From Calothrix sp. PCC 7507 (GTDB lineage Bacteria; Cyanobacteriota; Cyanobacteriia; Cyanobacteriales; Nostocaceae): DNA of 64,000 nt. Shown piece after piece: positions 54,300-63,740 of this stretch (position 1 is the first letter of the stretch; each line of letters opens with the position of its first letter). The stretch covers positions 6,882,001 to 6,946,000 of the forward strand of contig NC_019682.1 of the NCBI RefSeq assembly GCF_000316575.1, written 5' to 3'. The position numbers were made by a program, and so were the translations under genes. The notes beneath the pieces are model-generated. The model did not search any database and was not told the origin of the DNA. It saw only the letters and a list, made by a program, of their open reading frames with translations.

Positions 54300-54572
54300 T
54301 TACCCTTCTTGATAGGCTTCTCGTTCGGCTGACGTGACAACTCTCGCACTAATGAGGCGCATCGAATCTCCTCTCTCCGTATACGATACGATTAGCAAGC
54401 GTCTCTGGTTTGACTCTCCCACTATTAAGTAACGTTGTTCATCTCCAGAGTGGTCGGGATCGTAAAAGTCAACATAAAGTGGATCGTCAAAAACGGTTTT
54501 GGCTTCTGCAAACGAAACCCCATGCTTTGACAGATTTATTACCGCTTTATTTTCGTCCCACTCAAAATTCAT
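54300..54572 (-). CDS. BrnT family toxin
   Basis: A 90-residue protein with the complete BrnT signature: MNFEWDENKAVINLSKHGVSFAEAKTVFDDPL, then DEQRYLIVGESNQRRLLIVSYTERGDSMRLISARVVTSAERE (the RxI(S)AR motif is the catalytic strand). BrnT is a RelE-like ribonuclease toxin neutralised by BrnA. All key residues are present. The pair lies between the UgpC-type ATPase and gun4. Confidence 0.9.
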   Translation of the reverse strand: MNFEWDENKAVINLSKHGVSFAEAKTVFDDPLYVDFYDPDHSGDEQRYLIVGESNQRRLLIVSYTERGDSMRLISARVVTSAEREAYQEG

Positions 54573-54602
54573 GGAATTATTGTAACATTTTGTATCTCAC
54601 AA

Positions 54603-55331
54603 TCATTTTTCTAGATTTTTCGACCAAACAGGGTGAGCAAATAAAGAAGCAATGACCCGCACTCCCCGTAGTTGATTAGACAGGGGCAAGTGACCCTTAG
54701 GCGCGTTTAAATCCCAGGTAAACTCGTGAGGGTATCGCGTCCAGTTATTGCCATTTTTCCAGCCAATTTTAGACCAGAAATCATCCCATTTTTTGCCTAA
54801 ACCCAGCCAAATTTCTCGCTGTACTGAAAAGCCAAATTTACCTTCAGAGTGGACTAACCACAAAGTATTAATGGTTTGTAGGTCAATAGCAGGAAAATTA
54901 TCTACATCTGTAAAATACAACCATTTTCTTTGTACTGCAGTTGGCCCTGCGAGTTCACACATTTTTTGGATGGTGGCCAGATCCGCCGCTTGGAAGTCTT
55001 GGATGGCGAGTAACTGTTGCAAGGGATTGTAATTAATCCCGCACTCTGATTTTAGAGGTACAATTCCTTCAGGAAAATTATTTTGCAGGAATTCTTGGAC
55101 TTTAGGTGCATCAGATTTATGAAGGACTTGATAGGCTTTGCCATCAACCCAAGTCGCCGGGGTGTCACGACGTTTCAGTAAAAATTCCATCAATACATCT
55201 AACCCCTCATTACCCAAGTCAGCTAACTGGGGGATTATTTGTTCTTGGACTCGAAGAGATCCAGTATTTAACTGGAGGCTGAGGGAGTCGATGTCATTAG
55301 CAGGGACTGATACAATCATTGGGTCTGTCAT
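54603..55331 (-). CDS. GUN4 domain-containing protein
   Basis: A 242-residue protein with an N-terminal helical-repeat domain (about 1-90) and the porphyrin-binding GUN4 core. Core motifs are LLAIQDFQAADLATIQKM, then WLYFTDVDNFPAIDLQTINTLWLVHSEGKFGFSVQREIWLGLGK. This is the length and order of the main Mg-chelatase cofactor Gun4 of cyanobacteria, which binds protoporphyrin IX and stimulates chlorophyll synthesis. Cyanobacteria also have paralogues with GUN4 domains, so I give no symbol, although the domain order favours the genuine one. Confidence 0.92.
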   Translation of the reverse strand: MTDPMIVSVPANDIDSLSLQLNTGSLRVQEQIIPQLADLGNEGLDVLMEFLLKRRDTPATWVDGKAYQVLHKSDAPKVQEFLQNNFPEGIVPLKSECGINYNPLQQLLAIQDFQAADLATIQKMCELAGPTAVQRKWLYFTDVDNFPAIDLQTINTLWLVHSEGKFGFSVQREIWLGLGKKWDDFWSKIGWKNGNNWTRYPHEFTWDLNAPKGHLPLSNQLRGVRVIASLFAHPVWSKNLEK

Positions 55332-55657
55332 GCCATTATTCGTGTTAGCGGGAGCGTGAAAAGCGATCGGCTATCGGGTATTCTACAAAGCGAAGCAGTG
55401 ATAGCGAAAAGTAGTTTACTATTTTTGATCGTACAAAATAGCAATGGTTTCACTGAATCCCGCACCTTAGCCCCAAATAATTTACCAGGGGAAAAAGGGG
55501 AAGCTCTGCGCCTCATGGGGATGAGGGGGATGAGGAGGATAAGGGAGATGGGGAGGATGAGGAGGAGAAATAATCTGGTAATTGTTTCCTTATATCCCTA
55601 GTCCCCAGTCCCCAGTCCCCCATGCCCAACGCCGTATCATTCAGGAGTGTGTGAAGT
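55332..55657. repeat. Intergenic repeat region upstream of icd
   Basis: No gene is supported in 326 bases. Tandem 6-7-bp units (ggggatga, ggagat, gaggaggat) run from about 55515 to 55570, followed by agtcccc heptamers at 55597-55620. The promoter of icd and of the divergent gun4 gene should lie here. Confidence 0.75.
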
Positions 55658-57079
55658 ATGTACGATAAGATTAACCCTCCCACAAGCGGAGCAAAAATTA
55701 CCTTCAAAGATGGTGAGCCGATTGTGCCAGACAATCCGATTATCCCTTTTATCCGGGGTGATGGTACAGGGATAGATATTTGGCCGGCTGCTCAAAAAGT
55801 ACTCGATGCAGCGGTAGCAAAGGCATATAAAGGCAAGCGTCAAATTAGTTGGTTTAAGGTCTACGCTGGCGATGAAGCTTGTGATTTATACGGTACATAC
55901 CAGTATTTACCACAAGATACTTTGACGGCAATAGGAGAATATGGCGTTGCTATTAAAGGCCCACTGACTACTCCTGTCGGCGGTGGGATTCGTTCCTTAA
56001 ATGTGGCACTGCGACAAATTTTTGACTTGTATACCTGCGTGCGTCCTTGCCGCTACTATGCAGGTACGCCCTCACCCCACAAAAACCCCGAAAAACTCGA
56101 TGTGATTGTCTATCGGGAAAATACAGAAGATATTTATTTGGGCATTGAGTGGCGACAAGGGAGTGAAATAGGCGATCGCTTAATTAAAATTCTCAACGAA
56201 GAATTGATTCCCGCGACTCCAGAACATGGCAAAAAACAAATTCCCTTAGATTCGGGCATTGGCATCAAACCAATCAGCAAAAAGGGTTCCCAGCGCTTAG
56301 TCCGACGCGCCATTAAACACGCCCTCCTACTCCCCAAACACAAAAAACAGGTGACTTTGGTGCATAAGGGCAACATCATGAAATACACCGAAGGCGCTTT
56401 TCGTGATTGGGGTTATGAACTAGCAGCCAGCGAATTTCGCCCAGAAACGGTGACTGAACGGGAATCTTGGATTTTGAGTAACAAGGAGAAAAACCCCGAT
56501 ATTTCCTTAGAAGATAACGCCCGTCAGATTGATCCTGGGTTTGATGCCCTGACGCCTGAAAAGAAATCACAAATTGTCCAGGAAGTCAAAGAAGTTCTGG
56601 AATCAATTTGGGAAACTCATGGAAATGGCAAATGGAAAGATAAAGTTTTGGTTAATGACCGGATTGCTGACAGTATTTTTCAACAAATCCAAACCAGACC
56701 CGATGAATATTCGATTCTGGCGACGATGAACTTAAACGGTGATTATCTGTCAGATGCGGCGGCGGCGATCGTTGGTGGACTGGGGATGGGGCCAGGGGCA
56801 AATATTGGCGATGTCTGTGCCATCTTTGAAGCCACCCACGGCACCGCACCCAAACACGCCGGCTTAGATCGGATTAATCCCGGTTCGGTGATTTTGTCTG
56901 GTGTAATGATGCTGGAGTATCTGGGTTGGCAAGAAGCCGCAGACTTGATTAAAAAAGGCTTAGGAGATGCGATCGCTCACAGTCAAGTCACCTACGATTT
57001 AGCCCGGTTGCTAGAACCAGCAGTAGAACCACTCAAATGTTCTGAATTTGCCGAGGCCATAATTCAGCACTTTGGCTAA
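55658..57079 (+). CDS. icd: NADP-dependent isocitrate dehydrogenase
   Basis: A 473-residue enzyme. The substrate and metal motifs are [15 protein letters not shown], the phosphate-binding loop [17 protein letters not shown] with its serine, the [18 protein letters not shown] signature, [18 protein letters not shown], and [28 protein letters not shown] for nucleotide and metal. The two-residue signature after HGTAPKHAG and the length fit the NADP-type enzyme of cyanobacteria, which feeds 2-oxoglutarate to nitrogen assimilation. The gene stands alone. Confidence 0.96.
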   Translation: MYDKINPPTSGAKITFKDGEPIVPDNPIIPFIRGDGTGIDIWPAAQKVLDAAVAKAYKGKRQISWFKVYAGDEACDLYGTYQYLPQDTLTAIGEYGVAIKGPLTTPVGGGIRSLNVALRQIFDLYTCVRPCRYYAGTPSPHKNPEKLDVIVYRENTEDIYLGIEWRQGSEIGDRLIKILNEELIPATPEHGKKQIPLDSGIGIKPISKKGSQRLVRRAIKHALLLPKHKKQVTLVHKGNIMKYTEGAFRDWGYELAASEFRPETVTERESWILSNKEKNPDISLEDNARQIDPGFDALTPEKKSQIVQEVKEVLESIWETHGNGKWKDKVLVNDRIADSIFQQIQTRPDEYSILATMNLNGDYLSDAAAAIVGGLGMGPGANIGDVCAIFEATHGTAPKHAGLDRINPGSVILSGVMMLEYLGWQEAADLIKKGLGDAIAHSQVTYDLARLLEPAVEPLKCSEFAEAIIQHFG

Positions 57080-57243
57080 TTAGGGACTGGGGAATAGGGC
57101 ATAGGGAGATGAGGGAGATAAGGGAGAAATAATTAATTCCCCCATGCCCAATGCCCCAATCCCCAATCCCCAACTTTTTGTCGCCTCAATCTAAGAAAAT
57201 AAAAACTACTGACGGTTTTAATTGATTAGGCTACAAAACTCTT
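57080..57243. repeat. Heptamer repeats between icd and sodA
   Basis: There are ggagat and gagggagata units (57108-57128) and a run of ccccaat heptamers (57141-57173), separated by a unique segment. No gene is present. The sodA promoter should lie at the right end. Confidence 0.75.
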
Positions 57244-58002
57244 ATGACTATTAATCGACGCCATTTCTTGTTTTTACTCGCAGCTAGTGCAGGTGGTTTT
57301 ACATTAGATGCTTGTGCTTTGGCACAGACTTCTCCTCAAGGAACCGAAACAACTCCCGGCATAGCACTAGATACAACAACAGGATCTGTCAAGCTACCAC
57401 CTTTGCCCTACGCCTACGAAGCACTAGAACCACACATCGATGCTAAAACAATGCAGTTTCACCACGATAAGCACCACGCAGCTTATGTGAAAAACCTGAA
57501 TGCGGCATTAGAGAAACACCCGGAACTGAAAAATAAAAGTGTTGAAGAACTATTACGCAAGCTTGACACCGTACCAGAAGATATTCGTAAAGTAGTACGC
57601 AATAATGGTGGTGGACATGTGAACCACTCCATGTTTTGGCAAATCATGAAACCAAAGGGTGGTGGAGATCCCACAGGAGAAATTGCCACAGCAATCAATC
57701 AAAATTTTGGCAGTTTTGCAGCTTTCAAAAAACAATTCAATGAAGCTGGCGCTAGTCGTTTTGGTAGTGGCTGGGCTTGGCTGGTTCGCACTAAAGATGG
57801 CAAGCTAGAAGTTACATCTACAGCTAACCAAGACAGTCCCCTAAGTGCAGGTAAGTATCCCATTTTGGGCAATGACGTTTGGGAACATGCCTATTATCTC
57901 AATTACCAAAATCGCCGCGCCGATTACTTAGAAGCTTGGTGGAATGTGGTGAATTGGGAAGAGATTAACAAGCGGTTTGCTGCAGCTAGTAAATTTGCTT
58001 AA
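57244..58002 (+). CDS. sodA: Exported Mn/Fe superoxide dismutase
   Basis: A 252-residue protein with an N-terminal extension of about 45 residues: a twin-arginine-like start ([15 protein letters not shown]) and a hydrophobic core, ending near LDACALA. The mature enzyme begins [33 protein letters not shown], holding the first two His ligands, and continues with HVNHSMFW and [23 protein letters not shown], which gives the final Asp and His. The GGDPTGEI and QDSP features suit the Mn type, but Fe cannot be excluded. The leader implies a membrane or periplasmic location. A hairpin follows at 58038. Confidence 0.93.
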   Translation: MTINRRHFLFLLAASAGGFTLDACALAQTSPQGTETTPGIALDTTTGSVKLPPLPYAYEALEPHIDAKTMQFHHDKHHAAYVKNLNAALEKHPELKNKSVEELLRKLDTVPEDIRKVVRNNGGGHVNHSMFWQIMKPKGGGDPTGEIATAINQNFGSFAAFKKQFNEAGASRFGSGWAWLVRTKDGKLEVTSTANQDSPLSAGKYPILGNDVWEHAYYLNYQNRRADYLEAWWNVVNWEEINKRFAAASKFA

Positions 58003-58037
58003 GCGTTGCCATTAGATAAGTAATTTAACAGTTAATT

Positions 58038-58058
58038 TGGGTGGATCTTACCCACCCA
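58038..58058 (+). terminator. Hairpin downstream of sodA
   Basis: The arms tgggtgg (58038-58044) and ccaccca (58052-58058) form a perfect 7-bp stem with a 7-base loop, 35 bp after the sodA stop. No T run follows, so termination efficiency is uncertain. Confidence 0.5.
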
Positions 58059-58073
58059 ATGAAAACTACTAAT

Positions 58074-58154
58074 GTAGAAAAACATCGGGGACAGTTAAGC
58101 TGCATTTCTCTACCAGGAAAGGGTACAGAATTTATCATTGAAATTCCGGTGTGA
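58074..58154 (+). pseudogene. 3' remnant of a histidine kinase gene
   Basis: The frame encodes EKHRGQLSCISLPGKGTEFI and IEIPV before a TGA, i.e. the very end of a HATPase domain. It is nearly the same end as that of the giant kinase (GTEFIIEIPV). No kinase body lies upstream; sodA does. The intergenic sequence after it (ttcagatatctgggaa...atttagcagtatgg) is also repeated after the complete kinase gene, so the remnant is a relic of an earlier copy in the tandem array. Confidence 0.75.
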
Positions 58155-58228
58155 ATTGTGCTTCTTATAGTTAAACAACTTCAGATATCTGGGAACACTA
58201 AGTCCAGAAATCTTTAGGATTTAGCAGT

Positions 58229-61200
58229 ATGGCTATCACTCAAGTCAACATTCCCGGATATCACGTCAACGAAGAACTCTACAATGGTTCAAGAACCCTG
58301 GTTTATCGCGGTTATCGAGAAACTGACTCATTACCTGTAGTGATTAAACTGCTGAAAAATCCCTATCCCAGTTTCAGCGAATTAGTGCAGTTTCGCAATC
58401 AATACACCATTGCCAAAAATCTCAACTCATCTCTAATCATTCAAACCTACAGCCTAGAAACCTATCAGAATGGCTATGCACTGGTGATGGAAGACTTTGG
58501 GGGTATTTCTCTCAAAAATTATTTCACCTCACCAGAGACGCGATGTATCGCATCTCTACAAGAGTTTTTACAAATAGCGATCGCACTGTGCAATACCTTA
58601 GATGTATTGTATCGCGATGCCTCCGGCGGGCTACGTCTACGCATTATTCATAAAGATATCAAACCCGCCAATATTTTAATTAATCCCGAAACAAAAGAAG
58701 TTAAATTAATCGACTTTAGTATTGCATCTTTACTACCACGAGAAACGCAAACACTAATCAATCCCAATGTATTAGAAGGGACACTAGCTTATATTTCCCC
58801 AGAACAAACAGGAAGAATGAATCGCGGGATTGACTACCGCACAGATTTTTATTCTCTGGGTGTGACTTTCTACGAATTACTTACAGGAAAGTTACCTTTT
58901 GCATCAAACGATCCAATGGAGTTGGTACATTCTCATCTTGTAAAACAACCAGAACAAGTCACAAGTGCAGAGATTCCGCAGGTGATTTCAGATATAGTCA
59001 TGAAATTGATGGCGAAAAATGCTGAAGATAGATATCAGAGTGCTTTAGGTTTGAAATTTGATTTAGAAAAATGTTTACATCAGCTACAAGAAAGTGGTAC
59101 GGTTCAAGGCTTTGAAATTGCACAAATGGATGTGTGCGATCGCTTCATCATCCCCGACAAACTTTATGGACGAGAAACCGAAGTTCAAACATTACTTGAT
59201 GCATTTGAGCGAGTCAGCCTTGGGGCAACAGAAATGATGTTGGTAGCTGGGTTTTCGGGTATTGGGAAAACTGCGGTTGTCAACGAAGTTCATAAACCAA
59301 TTGTGCGGCAACGCGGTTATTTTATTAAAGGAAAATATGACCAATTTCAACGCAATATTCCCTTTAGTGCCTTTGTGCAAGCATTCCGAGATTTAATGGG
59401 ACAATTGTTAAGCGAAAGTGATGCACGAATTCAACAATGGAGAAACCAAATATTAGAGGCTGTTGGAGAAAATGGACAAGTAATTATTGAAGTTATCCCC
59501 GAACTAGAAAAAATTATTGGCGAACAACCACCCGCTATAGAATTATCAGGAAATGCGGCACAAAATAGATTTAATTTATTATTTCAAAAATTTACCCAAG
59601 TCTTTACCAGTGCTGAACATCCCTTAGTGATGTTTTTAGATGATTTGCAATGGGCGGATTCAGCATCGCTTAACTTAATGCAGCTTTTAATGGCTGATAC
59701 TAAGTATCTTTTATTAATTGGTGCGTACCGTGATAACGAAGTCAATCCAGGACATCCATTAATCTTAACTTTGAGCGAAATTGAAAAAAAACAAGCAACG
59801 ATTAATACGATTAATTTAACAGCACTCAGTCAATTACAAGTAAATCTATTAGTTGCTGATACGCTGAAATGTACAAAAGATTTGGCATGGACTCTTTCTC
59901 AATTAGTCTCTCAAAAAACTCAAGGAAATCCGTTTTTCGCTACGCAATTTCTCAAAGCATTGCATCAAGAAAATCTCATTCAATTTGATTTTGAGTCAGG
60001 CTGTTGGCAATGTAGCATTGCACAAGTGATGACGCAAGCAGTTACAGATGATGTTGTTGCTTTTATGGCATTTCAATTACGAAAACTGCCACAATCAACT
60101 CAAGATATATTGCAGTTAGCTGCTTGTATCGGCAACCAGTTTGATTTAGCAACTTTAGCAATTGTTTCTGAACAATCCCAAATCGAAACGGCTTCAGATT
60201 TGTGGAAAGCGTTGCAGGAGGGATTAATTTTACCGCTTGGTGATGTTTATAAGTTTTATGTCGGGCAAGAAAGTCAAGCAGTGACTCAAAAAAATCAACA
60301 GACTGTTACATACAAATTTTTACATGACCGAGTACAACAAGCTGCCTATTCCCTAATTCCTGATGACCAAAAACAGACGACTCATTACCAAATCGGACAA
60401 CTGCTTTTACAACAGATTTCCTCATCAGCAACAGAAGACCGTATTTTTGAAATAGTCAATCAATTAAATTATGGAACTGCTTTAATTAGCCAGCAAACAG
60501 AACGAGATGAACTAGCACAACTTAACCTCATCGTCTGTCAGAAAGCCAAAGCCGCTACCGCCTATCAAGCGGCTCGTGAATATGCCGCAGTGGGATTATC
60601 TCTGTTGCGGGAAAACGCTTGGCAACAGCAGTATGAAATGACCCTCGCCTTCCATGAATTAGCAGCGGAGGTGGCAATGCTAGGCGGTGACTTTGAGGCG
60701 ATGGAACAGTTCATTAAGATCGTCATCGAACAGGCACACTTTTTACTAGAAAAGGTCAATGTTTACCGCATTAGAATTGAAGCAAATATCTACCAGAATA
60801 AACCGACTGAAGCCCTTGCGATCGGACAGAAACTGCTGCAACAGTTGGGCGTAACGATGACCGAATCACCAACACCAGAAGATATTCAACAGTCAATTCA
60901 AGAGATTAGAGAACTGATTGGAGATCGGAAAATTGAAGATTTTGTTCACCTGCCAGTGGTGACAGATGCTAACACAATTGCCATTATCCAGATTGCCAAC
61001 ACCAGTATACCAGCAGCTGTAACCTGTGGCTCTCCTTTGTTTTCATTACTGATTGGCCTATCAGTGAAATTATCCCTGCGGTACGGAAACATCCCTGCTT
61101 CAGCTTCTAGCTATGTTGGCTATACCCTCATTATGTGTAATTTCTTGCAAGATGTGGATTCAGCCATAGAGTTTGGTCAGTTGGCATTGAATGTAGTCTT

Positions 61201-63667
61201 AAAACTCGATGCTAAAGCGACTAAACCTGAAGTATTAGAGATATTGGGAGGGTTTGTCTTGCACCGAAAATCTCACATCAAAGCATCGTTACCTCTCTTA
61301 AGGGAGAGCTATGCAACAGGCCTAGAAGTTGGAAACCTGCAATACGCCGGATATAGTGGATACTGTTTCTGCCTGAATGCTTTTTGGTGCAGTCAGCCCC
61401 TTGCCACTGTGGAAAAGGATACACGCGCCTATTACAATGGTTTGGTGCAAATTAACCAATTAACACCGGCTAATTGGTGTCTGATCTATTTACAATCGAT
61501 TCTAAATTTACTGGGTTTCGCAGAGCATCCTACCATTTTGTCTGGGTCAGCCTTGCAAGAAACGGAATTTCTGGCTCTGTTGCATTCTGCCAATGACCTC
61601 TTTGGGTTGTCTCACTTCTATGTGTATAAATTGACCCTTTGCTTTTTGTTTAGCGAGTTTGAGTCGGCTAACAACCATGCGCTTGAGGCGAAACGCTATT
61701 TGAGTGTTACTGCGGGAATGGTCAGTGAAGCTGCATTTTATTTCTATGATTCTCTGATTTCTCTGGGAATGTTAAGTCAACAGTTAGGCGAGGTGTCAAC
61801 CTTACTAGAACGGGTGGCGCAAAACCAAACCAAGCTACAGCACTGGGCGCACCATGCCCCGATGAATTATCAGCATAAGGTTGATTTGGTAGAAGCTGAA
61901 AAATGTCGAGTCTTAGGACAGAAAAGTGAAGCAATTGAGCTATACGATAAGGCAATTTTTGGAGCCAAAGCCAACGAATATGTCCAAGAAGAAGCCCTTG
62001 CCAACGAACTGGCAGCAAGGTTCTACTTGAAGTGGGGCAAACAGCGCATTGCCCAGGAATATATGACTGAAGCCTATTACTGTTATGCTCGCTGGGGTGC
62101 AAAAGCCAAAGTCGCTGATTTAGAAACTCGCTATCCCCAATTACTTGCCCCTATATTACAGCAAAACCGTTCTCCCTTCTCTACTCACGAAACCATCTTT
62201 GCCTTGGGTAGTGTCACCTCCACCAGTGGAGCCACTTCCAGTAGTAGCAGCATCTCTGTAGCTTTAGATTTAGCTGCCATTCTCAAAGCTTCTCAAGCTA
62301 TCTCAGGTGAAATTGAACTGGAAAAACTGCTTTCATCCTTGCTGGAAATCGTCATCGAAAATGCGGGGGCTGATAAATGCGTGTTGATGCTACTGCGAGA
62401 CAGTTGCTTACTAATTAAAGGGTCAATTACTGTAGGGACAGAGCCAGTCGTATTGCAGAGTCTTCCTGTTGAAGATAGCCAAGATATTCCCTCAAAGCTG
62501 ATTTACAAAGTCTTGCATAATCAAAAGACTGTTGTGCTGCTTGATGCGAGTACCGATCTCACTTTAGCTAGTGACCCGTATATCCTGCGTCAGCAGCCTA
62601 AAAGTGTCTTGTGTAGCCCAATTTTGCATCAAGGGAAGTTGATGGGCATTTTATATCTAGAAAATAATTTAGCGACGGGGGCATTTACAAGCGATCGCGT
62701 CGAACTACTCAACTTAATTTGCGCTCAGGCGGCGATTTCCCTAGAAAATGCTCGACTGTATGAGCGATCGCTAGAGTATTCCCAACAACTAGAGCGATCA
62801 TTTCACGAATTGCAGCAAAAATCAGAAGATTTACAACAAGCTCAATTACAAATCGTCCAAAGTGAAAAAATGTCTGCGTTGGGTAACTTAGTTGCTGGTG
62901 TCGCTCACGAAATGAATAATCCTTTGGGCTTTATTGCAGCCAGTCTCAAACAAACTAAACCCACTATCGCTGATCTTGTTAATCATCTGGGACTATATCA
63001 ATCAAGTTTCCCCAACAAAAATGAGGAAATCATTGACCACGCCGAAGAAATTGACTTGGAATATACCTTAGAAGACTTGCCCAAGATGATTGATTCTATG
63101 TCTATGGCATGTGACAGGTTAAAAAATATCAGTACCAGTCTCCGCACTTTCTCTCGTGCCGATAAGGACTACAAAGTACCATTTGATATTCACCAAGGTA
63201 TCGATAGCACCATTTTAATTTTGAAACATCGTCTCAAGGCCAATGAACAACGTCCAGGCATTGAAGTTGTCACAAATTACAGGAATTTACCTCAAATAGA
63301 ATGCTTCCCCGGTCAATTAAATCAGGTATTTATGAATATTCTGGCAAACGCTATTGATGCCTTAGAGGAGTCAAATCATGGACGCAGCTTTGAAGAAATT
63401 AAAGCCAATTCTAATCTAATTACAATTACAACCTCAGTCGAAAACCATCTAGTTAAGATTGCCATTACTGATAATGGAAAGGGTATGAATGAAGAGGTAA
63501 AACAAAAAATATTTGACCATTTATTTACAACAAAAGGTGTCGGTAAAGGCACAGGATTAGGGTTGGCAATCGCTCGTCAAATTGTTGAATCAACCCACGG
63601 CGGAAAATTGAGTTTTAATTCTGTTTTAGGTCTAGGTACTGAATTTATCATTGAAATTCCGGTATAG
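58229..63667 (+). CDS. Giant Ser/Thr kinase-AAA ATPase-GAF-histidine kinase
   Basis: A 1812-residue protein. A Ser/Thr kinase domain (about 10-275) has the catalytic loop IIHKDIKPANIL (H141, D143) and a DFS instead of DFG (162-164). Next is an ATPase of the AAA/STAND type, with Walker A GFSGIGKT (341-348) and LDDLQWAD, then a long helical repeat region (about 700-1290), a GAF domain (about 1365-1510), a coiled coil, and a histidine kinase with phospho-acceptor H1560 in AGVAHEMNNPLG and G boxes ITDNGKGM and GKGTGLGLAI. Two palindromic repeats are read through in the kinase domain (see 58534-58642). A second copy starts 74 bp downstream. Confidence 0.93.
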   Translation: MAITQVNIPGYHVNEELYNGSRTLVYRGYRETDSLPVVIKLLKNPYPSFSELVQFRNQYTIAKNLNSSLIIQTYSLETYQNGYALVMEDFGGISLKNYFTSPETRCIASLQEFLQIAIALCNTLDVLYRDASGGLRLRIIHKDIKPANILINPETKEVKLIDFSIASLLPRETQTLINPNVLEGTLAYISPEQTGRMNRGIDYRTDFYSLGVTFYELLTGKLPFASNDPMELVHSHLVKQPEQVTSAEIPQVISDIVMKLMAKNAEDRYQSALGLKFDLEKCLHQLQESGTVQGFEIAQMDVCDRFIIPDKLYGRETEVQTLLDAFERVSLGATEMMLVAGFSGIGKTAVVNEVHKPIVRQRGYFIKGKYDQFQRNIPFSAFVQAFRDLMGQLLSESDARIQQWRNQILEAVGENGQVIIEVIPELEKIIGEQPPAIELSGNAAQNRFNLLFQKFTQVFTSAEHPLVMFLDDLQWADSASLNLMQLLMADTKYLLLIGAYRDNEVNPGHPLILTLSEIEKKQATINTINLTALSQLQVNLLVADTLKCTKDLAWTLSQLVSQKTQGNPFFATQFLKALHQENLIQFDFESGCWQCSIAQVMTQAVTDDVVAFMAFQLRKLPQSTQDILQLAACIGNQFDLATLAIVSEQSQIETASDLWKALQEGLILPLGDVYKFYVGQESQAVTQKNQQTVTYKFLHDRVQQAAYSLIPDDQKQTTHYQIGQLLLQQISSSATEDRIFEIVNQLNYGTALISQQTERDELAQLNLIVCQKAKAATAYQAAREYAAVGLSLLRENAWQQQYEMTLAFHELAAEVAMLGGDFEAMEQFIKIVIEQAHFLLEKVNVYRIRIEANIYQNKPTEALAIGQKLLQQLGVTMTESPTPEDIQQSIQEIRELIGDRKIEDFVHLPVVTDANTIAIIQIANTSIPAAVTCGSPLFSLLIGLSVKLSLRYGNIPASASSYVGYTLIMCNFLQDVDSAIEFGQLALNVVLKLDAKATKPEVLEILGGFVLHRKSHIKASLPLLRESYATGLEVGNLQYAGYSGYCFCLNAFWCSQPLATVEKDTRAYYNGLVQINQLTPANWCLIYLQSILNLLGFAEHPTILSGSALQETEFLALLHSANDLFGLSHFYVYKLTLCFLFSEFESANNHALEAKRYLSVTAGMVSEAAFYFYDSLISLGMLSQQLGEVSTLLERVAQNQTKLQHWAHHAPMNYQHKVDLVEAEKCRVLGQKSEAIELYDKAIFGAKANEYVQEEALANELAARFYLKWGKQRIAQEYMTEAYYCYARWGAKAKVADLETRYPQLLAPILQQNRSPFSTHETIFALGSVTSTSGATSSSSSISVALDLAAILKASQAISGEIELEKLLSSLLEIVIENAGADKCVLMLLRDSCLLIKGSITVGTEPVVLQSLPVEDSQDIPSKLIYKVLHNQKTVVLLDASTDLTLASDPYILRQQPKSVLCSPILHQGKLMGILYLENNLATGAFTSDRVELLNLICAQAAISLENARLYERSLEYSQQLERSFHELQQKSEDLQQAQLQIVQSEKMSALGNLVAGVAHEMNNPLGFIAASLKQTKPTIADLVNHLGLYQSSFPNKNEEIIDHAEEIDLEYTLEDLPKMIDSMSMACDRLKNISTSLRTFSRADKDYKVPFDIHQGIDSTILILKHRLKANEQRPGIEVVTNYRNLPQIECFPGQLNQVFMNILANAIDALEESNHGRSFEEIKANSNLITITTSVENHLVKIAITDNGKGMNEEVKQKIFDHLFTTKGVGKGTGLGLAIARQIVESTHGGKLSFNSVLGLGTEFIIEIPV
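58534..58642 (+). repeat. Two dispersed palindromic repeats inside the kinase domain
   Basis: At 58534-58557 the arms agagacgcgat and atcgcatctct form a hairpin with one mismatch, encoding residues ETRCIAS. At 58613-58642 a second element, gcgatgcctccggcgggcta followed by cgtctacgca, encodes DASGGLRLR just before the catalytic IIHKDIKP. Both resemble intergenic GAGACGC and GCCTCCGGCGGG repeats of filamentous cyanobacteria. Both keep the frame. Confidence 0.75.
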
Positions 63668-63740
63668 GTTGTCTCTTGAATGTTAACCAGCTTCAGATAT
63701 CTGGGAATACTAAATCTGTAAATCATTCGGATTTAGCAGT

